Shown: in pieces, positions 56,245 to 64,000 of the stretch
How positions within the stretch are numbered: position 1 is the first letter of the stretch
Layout: the number at the start of each line of letters is the position of its first letter
Source of the DNA: Harmothoe impar
Lineage: Eukaryota > Annelida > Polychaeta > Phyllodocida > Polynoidae
Reading direction: 5' to 3'
Assembly (NCBI GenBank): GCA_947462335.1
Contig: OX381716.1
Span: 1,242,845-1,306,844 of the forward strand
Length of the DNA: 64,000 nt
Program-made: the position numbers and the translations under genes
The notes under the pieces: model-generated
What the model was told of the DNA's origin: nothing
Seen by the model: the letters and a program-made list of their open reading frames with translations, nothing else
Database searches by the model: none

Positions 56245-59200
56245 TTAGGGCAGCATAGTGTTTTAATGTGTTGTGCAACTTGTCATAATACTGTATCAAT
56301 ATGAGTGTACTCAGTAGGGCTATATTCATGCATCAAGTATATCAACCCTCCAACATAATGCTTAAGTATACAGCTTGGGTCATTCATGTGTCACGACGAG
56401 TGACAAACTATGTGTCCCTCACTGGGCTTTGTCAACATACTTTTTCTTCTGGTGCATCATGGTCCAGTACCGAGTTGCCTGTACATGGGGGCAAGAGATG
56501 ATTTCCCCAAGGCAGGCATGCCACCTCGGTTAGTATTAACACACAGATACTATAGCTACCAGGCTAGTAGACCCTTGCCAGTATATTGTAGCCTACTAGT
56601 CAATGTGTGGAACCTCTTTTATCACAATATATGTCTATATGTATGTGCCTGTCTTTCATGAAAGGGTGAATAAAACTTTCAATTGCAATATAGTAATTTG
56701 AATGGGCTGAATTGTGCCTATATCAAGCCCTACAACACAGTGTATTTATGGATGTAAGAATCTGTGCACACAGCTTTTGCATCCATAAATTAGCACAGCT
56801 ATCATGTTCTGTCAAGTAAAATGGATTCCCTCCACAAAAAAAAGTATTATATTCAATTTAATAGAAATGAATTCTAAACAAACACTGACATTCTAACAAG
56901 GACAATGATTTCAATGTGTGGTATATATAAAGATGGCAGGGTGGGACTGGCGAAGGACAGGAAAAGGAAGGGAGCATGCAACAAAGGAAGATGGTGCAGA
57001 ACCCACAACAATCTTGGGGCCCTCTTTGAATTCGAACTCTCACACTTCAAAATTCCTTTCACACCAGCCTTTCTTTTTTCAGTCGAAACACATTTTTGGT
57101 TTTTAAACCTGAAATCTTTATTCATTGTTTTACCTTTTGCATTGTTGATCTTTATTTTTGGTTCCAGCGTGTGATCCATCCCTTAAATTTACACATCATT
57201 CTAAACAGTCCCTTAAGACACCCAACCCTTACAGTACAATTTTATTTCCAGCAGTCACAAAGGCTCTCCTGTGAATCAAGCATGTCCTGACCATTTCTCA
57301 TGTCTTTGATTTTCTGAAAACTTTCCAGCACAGTAATCAATGAAGGCAACCTTTTGAATTCATGTAGTGAATCAGTCTTAAGTGCTCCCGGGGCCTTATC
57401 AGGATTCATTAGCTTATTTACTGTAACAATGGTGTTTTCAAATAGCAGATTTTTTTGTTGACTTTGTATTGAAGTGTTTTGAGCCTTTTATTCTAATGGA
57501 AACATGTTCTACTATAATGTGTTTGAGCTATGGATTCTATAGCTTTTTAAAGTTGCTGTTCCCCACCCACACCTCTATACACACACACACACACACACAC
57601 AGATAGCACCTCCCATACTCCCCAGCCCCTGCGGCAATATCAGGAAACACTTCTGAAGCATGTCATAATGGTTACCATGACAACAAGAGGGCAACCACTG
57701 CCTAGTTTCCATTAACAAAATGCTGGTCATGGACATATTGTGACTGCAATCCTGGTGTGTGCTTTTATCTTTGATGTGGCTGGGCCTGAACTATGAGTCT
57801 TAAGCACCCTCTATTCATTGCATAAATATCAACAGAGAAAATAATCAAATACTGTGATTGAGTGGAGATTTTGTTTGATACATTAATACACCTTATATAA
57901 ATGTATAAATTCACAAAGTAAACCTGAAATTAACTAATGCAATTGCATCCAGTGTAAAGTGACATGGCCTTGATTCTGCTGCAACAACTAGCTTGGCAGG
58001 GAACTCCAACAGAAATGGTTGCTGTACCAACTCGAGCAGTCTATGGCAGCTACAGGGCTTGCTGCATGTGCTATACCACCCATACTGCCCCGCTGTGTAC
58101 CCCACCCAACCCCCAGTTTCAATTAGACACCAGGAGGAGAGATTTGTAAAGCAGGGCTACATTATTAAACTGCCTTTGGTTGGTGAGACCCTCCTGGGAC
58201 TCGTCTGAATACAGCTTGCATGTTGGAGCAGGAGACGAGGCGGGGTCCCCTGAGGTACCTGGGTCTCTGAACTGACCCTGATTGGCCCTCGATACCTACC
58301 ATCAGAGCCAGAGTGAGTCTCACAGGGCCCAGCAACACGCGAACATATTGTTATTGCTCATAAAGCCAAGATGGTGGCAATGAGCCTGCTGGTGCCATTC
58401 ACCGGGTAATCTAAGCTGATGGTGGCGAGATCGGAGGATCCCCATGGAAGTTGTTATGTAGGGGTCTAAGAGATGTAGGGAGTGGTTGGGGTGAGGTTCT
58501 GGTGGGGGTTAGGGATCTGATGTATGACAGGAGGAGAGGCAAGGGAATAGTGAAAGGGGGTTCTTGTAGAAGACATGGGCAGGAGGGAGTAACACGACAT
58601 GAAATATCTCCAGTAAGGAGGTAAGCTACTATATGTCAAAGGAAGGATGATCATAAACTAGCAATCTTCATGCACACCTTGTGAAGCCCTGCCCTGGGAG
58701 TCAGGCCATATGATATACAGCTCTCTCCATATTCTTCAGAAACCTGATGACTGAATCAAATGGCTGTAATTATAAAACTCTAATGTAAAACATATTTAAA
58801 ATGTACAGAATTGTTTTCTCGTCTCATCATCATTATACGAACTGTGAATTCAGCCCTCACATAGATGCAGTAGAAACCTCATTTGTAATCCTGGTAGATA
58901 AATACCAGCCCCCATCTAATATGTGTGTGGCCCTTGACAGCAGCAAGAAGGTGTTGGTACCCAGGGGAGGGGGGTGTGCATCCCAGGGTGTTAATGGAGA
59001 ATACACCTGGGGCTTTAGGGTGCAATATGATACACTTAGTATTCACTTGTTGGGGAAAGCTGTCAGAGCCTGTGGTGATGTATAGCATGTTATGTCTGAT
59101 GACCTGCTGTTTTATGACTAAAATGTGCATTTGTCACATGTCTAGTTTTGTCGAGTATTAACACTAAAAGTGAGTGCTTCTGAACAGCTCCTTCACCAAC

Positions 59201-59479
59201 TGAGCCCTAATAGAAACTGTTTAGCAGCAGATTTACCACCTTGCAATATTTATATATCTAGATTTAACGCTTATAGTTGTATAATAAATCAAATGATGAA
59301 AAGGGTGCTGGCTACTTAAGGTTATGTTCAAAAGAGGGCATATTCCGTCATATTTGTAGAGCTGTAGATAACCCCCAATATTCTGTATCAGAAGAAGCTA
59401 TGCTGACAGGTAGACGCGCATGTTCTAACCACATCAGGTCTCAGACTGCTAAATGGTGTCCATTTCAGATGACCAGCTC

Positions 59480-59513
59480 AGCCAATCAGCTTGCCCCATT
59501 CTGGTCACGTGAC
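59480..59513. promoter_or_regulatory. CCAAT/E-box module, copy 2
   Basis: AGCCAATCAG (59480-59489) and GTCACGTGAC (59504-59513), the partner of 31277-31310. Confidence 0.45.
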
Positions 59514-60596
59514 ACTTACCCCGCTCTGAATCCAGGGATAGGCAGTAGATAGAATCATGGGATTGGAGCGCCTGTTGCTCATGCATGTCTTCCCTTGATA
59601 AGCTCATTACGCCAACTTGATAGTGTTGTCATGACAACCGTATAAACTAATGACTTACAGGGCAGACCTTGGTATTTTAGAACCTGAAACACACCAAGGT
59701 CAAACGTGGTCTCTGACTGGAAGATGACAAGATCCCTGTTTATCACTTTCCTAGAAATTGGTGCATTCCAGCGGTAACTGCTGTATATAACAGAAATCCC
59801 TTACTAGTTTACTACACACCTGAAGATATTAATTAAGTTTTTAAATCTAACACTTTTCAACTTTTGAGTAAAATATATCACAGGTAGGCCATGGTTAATG
59901 CATGGGTTTCATGTAAAAATCCAGTGCAAAATATTGAGTCTTTTGAAATAGCATGAGTTGCCCTGACTGTGTGTTTAGGTGTTTTATGTGTTTGTTTGTT
60001 TCATGTCAGAGGGTGCCCTAACACTTTCAAGGTACATCCTCTTGTACTTTTGTCACAGACTGTGAGAGATTCTCTCCATAACTAAAACCTCATTTTTTGA
60101 AAGCTGCTTACCATAAAGCTGTTAGCAAGGGCTCCAATCTCAGCAGTATAATCTATAGTAGGTCTCTATTCTGTACACCTGGTGTCTACTAGATGGTACC
60201 ATGTCCATATTGTAGGAGTTCTCCATGTAATGAAGGAATGGTACCAGGAGCTATTTTGGGTCTATGTAGAGTCATATTCTAGATTCATACAGAAGTTATC
60301 ATGCAGAGGTTAACTGTATAGTCTATCTTTGTAACTAGGCACATTTATCATTTTAAAAGGGAAAGGAATCATCAATTTATCATGATCAAAGCTTACTTCC
60401 TAGCTGCACATCATGTGAGATCTGTACTGGACCAAAATGGCCACTCTCGCTACAAGACCCTTACCTAGCTCTCAGTTCTCCCTAGCTGTCATTTCCCTAC
60501 CCCATCTGTCTGTGTATGACTAACATGGACATAGGCCCATGACATGAGCTTCCACATTGATTTAGCCTGATGTCTTTTCATGTCTCCCTCCAAGAT

Positions 60597-60805
60597 TAGG
60601 AATCACAGGCCAAAAGCCCATCCCCTGTGTCTAACAATTAATTCTTTTGGCAGTGGCTATTTTTTTGGTGAGTCGTTGATTCTGATTAAATGCATTGTTC
60701 GCTGTAAGCCAGCCTCTCTTTGGTTATGGCATTGCATGTTGTCAAGTGAGCGATGTGGCTCCCCCTGGAACTACTAAATTGATTTCTCCTCTGAGAGCAG
60801 TGCGG
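60597..60805. promoter_or_regulatory. Conserved non-coding block, copy 2
   Basis: Partner of 32395-32610, with few changes against its more diverged flanks. Confidence 0.35.
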
Positions 60806-63800
60806 ATTACACAATATGAACTCCTCTGTTTGGTGTTGGACTTGAGTCTTTAATCTGTAAGAGTGCAGACTCTTGCTACCACTATGTAAGGGTCCCAGTG
60901 GTACCAGACTTCTGATACAATTAGTTAAGGGTCCTGGTGGTATCTAGTCCTATACAGTCTACTGCCACAACTAGATGAAGGTCCTGGTGGTAGCTAGTCC
61001 TGACCAGAGTTCTGCCATAGCTAGCTGCGAGTATTGATGGTACCGACGTAGGGTCCTCATGTCCTGTACTTAATCCTGTATGTAATCTGCCCACAGTTAG
61101 GTGATTTACTAGTCCTTACTACACCCCTTCACAATTGAATTGACACATTCTTATTTGAATCCCAGATAGAAACTTGTTGCATGAATCTAGCAAGGATTCA
61201 TTAGGGATGAAGTAAATGAACTAAATAAATGGCACCAACACAGTCTAGACCATACACCAGCAGCACCTGTTACATGGATAGGAGACTTCTAGCCTCCCTC
61301 TGCTAATGACAAACAGCTATGGCTGTCCATGTCACGTGACAGAATGTATCACATCACAACTCCCGTCACAAAGCACGCCTCATTCCAGATTCAGATACAA
61401 ATTACCCGTTGATGGAATTTTTGATCTTGCCTTAATGGAATTTGAGATCTGAGAATAGTTGCTAAACATGCATCATTTAGGCCTGTAAGGGTGGCATGAT
61501 CATTCATACTTTGTGTTTAATTGTCCAAATGCACCGCTGCAGTCCTAGTAATAAACTCATCAGCACCTGATTGGTGTATCACGTCGACCAATTCAGAGTG
61601 TCACAACCCAGTAGAGTTGTCATCATGCTTGAATGCAGGACTTGCTAATTGCTTGCCAGTGCCGCATTCATGCATCATGACCATGGGCAGTATAGCGCAT
61701 TAAAGCACTCTGCTGCCTAAAAGGGTTAGGGCTGATGTGGGTGGCTGTAACGCTGCATGGGTAGTCATCTGTTATCTGAATCATGATGCATGTTTACACA
61801 TGAAACACATCCATATTCTACTCCTACCTTAAGCCGTTGATTCTTGAATGTGCTGGAAAACAAAGAGAACTTGATCCGTAACGGACTCTTTTCATGTCCA
61901 ATACAATCGGGTAATTTGCACTGTTTTAATGCCATAGATGCAATATATTTTTAATAAAAGTTATGGGATTCTCAACAGATCTGAGAAATAAGATGAAGCA
62001 AATTCTTGATATTTGATCCTTAATGGACTCTTCTCATGTGTGAGTTGATTGACTTCTCTGCACTGTAATGCCATGGATGCAATATATTTTTGCCCAAAGT
62101 GATGGGATTTTCCACAGATCTGAGAAGCAAGATGCAGCAAATGTGCAGTGCTTCTGTGTAGTTTCTCTCACATTTCTGGCTGACATCCCTTGATCTACCT
62201 TACTCAGATGTCTCTAAGGAATGTAATCCCTCATATAATTACTAAATACTATTGGACAATAAAGTGTCTATAAATTCTTAACGTGCAATTTTATTAAGAT
62301 ACTATTTAACAGGACTAAGCTTCTTAAATCGAACAGCCGCATTAGCATTTTCATTATCCACATAAAAAGCTAGTACTGGGATACTGCTGGTATTTTGATA
62401 GTTGTCATTTTACAATAGAGGGGGTATTTTGAATGGAAGTTTCAATGCCCATCCTGTTGTTATACAATGACGACTCCCTTACATACCTATTTACGCTATG
62501 CTTCTTATGTGAGGTGCTATAAGCTACTTTATATGAATATCTCCCTATAGGCCCTCAGTACACTATTTACTAGTCATGAAAAGATGTTTTTGTCAAGACA
62601 TCCATCAATGTATGTTGGGCCTACCAGTATATTCCTCAGAGAAATGGTATACAGTTTCTGTCAGTGCTTCTTTCTGGGACACTGCTATTCATCACGTGGT
62701 CTGTCAGCCATGTTTGTTTGGTCTGAGTAGCGGATATTAAAGCTCTGTGCATACACGTTCTCCCTCATAACCTGCCCTCACCTGCTGAGGTAGGGGAGGA
62801 GGGACAATATGCTGCTGGATGCTGCTTCTTAAGCCTGCACCTACCCTATATGTATACAGGATTTGTTTATGTTCTGCATTTGCTTGCCAGATTTACCTCA
62901 AAAGGCACCATATTCTTTTAAGACCCTTTAAAAGATACCATAATATTTCAGGTACAGTTGAGAGCAGGTCATTGGTGCACTTGAGCTGTAAATGGTAGTT
63001 ATGCAGGCGTCTCCTGTAGTGTTGAGTTTTCACATTCAAAGAGCTTAGGATACTAGAACATACCAGCCACCCACTATGGCAGGAACACACAGAGGCTAGT
63101 TACTCTGTCCACACAGGCTGCAGAAATACACAGTTTCTCCCATCTCAGATCCTTGTCTAAATAAATTATAAAGCTAGGAAGTGCCCCAATAGCTCTTTGC
63201 TGTGGGGCCATGCTAATTAGCAAAAAACACATGCAATTGCAAATTACAAATATTGAAAGATAACTAATATGTTTTTGGAGTAGGCAATTTATACAACATA
63301 TATGCTGAAGTATTTGTCATTTGACAAAGTTACTTGTCTATCATTATTAACTGCTGGTTGCACTGATAGTTTGTGTACACTAACTTAGAACAAACATTTA
63401 TCTCTGTATAAGTTGTCTTTATATAGAAAACCAATGTTGTATAACTGCCACTGAATCACCACACAGTTTGTTTCTGTTAGGTGTCATTCCTCCCTGGTCA
63501 GGACACCACAACAACATGGCAGATGCAGCATGTGTGCCGGGCAGGGGTTGGGTAATGGTAAACTGAATTTACTCAGCAAGAATCATGAAAGTAAATCATG
63601 CAGGGGTTGACCTAGAATTTGAGAAGGGAGTAAACATGGCAAATCCCAATGTTCTACAAAACAGTGTTGTTGTCCTCACCAGGACTGGATTCATACATGA
63701 TTGCAACAAAAATGCACAATTCTTAAAAGTAAGTCTTAAAGTTTCATAATGACAAATCCTGATACGCCTGAACGTTGATCATTTCTGTAGGTAAAAGCCG

Positions 63801-64000
63801 CAAAAAATGGCACCTCTGCCCCCCATACCTTACAACATGGCAATAAATGTGCATGCCATCTTTTCCCTGAGGAGCTTAACACAAGACAGCAAAGGTAAAT
63901 ACTGTACGCTGTGTTGTCTCAGCTGGGGTCTTCTCCGTGTCAGTGACAGGTGTTTAGAGAATATGGCACTAGGTGGCAGTGTGGTGTCAGTCACTCGTGC

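Larger units (their letters stand above)
56245..64000 (+). repeat. Segmental duplication, copy 2
   Basis: Same-orientation partner of about 26880-35043, still matching at the last base of the window. It lacks the 22-bp array, both AACGTTAT MITEs and the 282-bp MITE present in copy 1, and has an (AC)n tract near 57580-57600. ORFs that are open in both copies (for example 58925-59161 and 30742-30978) carry no recognisable domain. The duplication appears non-genic. Confidence 0.85.

Noticed and set aside
56874..57179. 101-codon minus-strand ORF and overlapping plus-strand ORFs
   Set aside because: Both strands are open over the same A/T-rich stretch, no domain, and the frames are not kept in the other duplication copy.
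58925..59161. 78-codon ORF partly open also at 30742 in the other duplication copy
   Set aside because: No domain or codon-like substitution pattern seen; the minus strand is also open. Shared openness is expected from the duplication itself.

Overview
The window is metazoan nuclear DNA, most likely from an invertebrate (inference: long gene-poor A/T-leaning DNA, satellite arrays, many small inverted-repeat transposons, and a Ngaro-type and a Polinton-type element). I found no host protein-coding gene, tRNA or rRNA that I could support. All convincing coding capacity lies in three mobile elements in the first 22 kb.

1-3873: right end of a Polinton/Maverick (adintovirus-like) element running in from the left. 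It carries, all on +, a penton-like minor capsid gene, a small basic pX-like core protein gene, the double-jelly-roll major capsid gene, an adenain-type cysteine protease gene and a small overlapping ORF. Then come forkhead, ROR-type and RFX-type motifs and the terminal repeat. The penton and major capsid frames are each broken by a single in-frame TGA. 5822-11611: a nearly intact Ngaro-like tyrosine-recombinase retrotransposon with A1-ORFs-B1-A2-B2 split direct repeats, encoding Gag (frame-shifted), RT-RNase H and a tyrosine recombinase.

13015-21920: a complete 8.9-kb element with terminal inverted repeats of about 306 bp and a perfect 6-bp target duplication CACTTA (13009-13014 and 21921-21926). 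Its last 90 bp are nearly identical to those of the first element, and both share a forkhead-motif array next to the right end. It has no recognisable capsid, protease, integrase or polymerase gene. It carries short unrecognised ORFs, two with matching CRE promoters and related ends, an alanine-rich GCT-repeat gene, a hairpin cluster and internal tandem repeats. I read it as a satellite-like (non-autonomous) partner of the capsid-bearing Polinton; this is the most interesting object in the window.

21.9-64 kb: gene-free host DNA. It holds satellite arrays (53, 47, 22, 34, 20 and 80-bp units), several inverted-repeat DNA elements (30217-30498, 41796-42696, 45878-49284, 53764-55461, about 55731-55942) and a direct segmental duplication. 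The first copy is about 26.9-35.04 kb and the second about 56.25 kb to the window end. The two copies differ by post-duplication insertions, one of which is shown precisely by the empty site in the other copy. Both copies keep a CCAAT/E-box module that closely resembles the Polinton terminal-repeat module.
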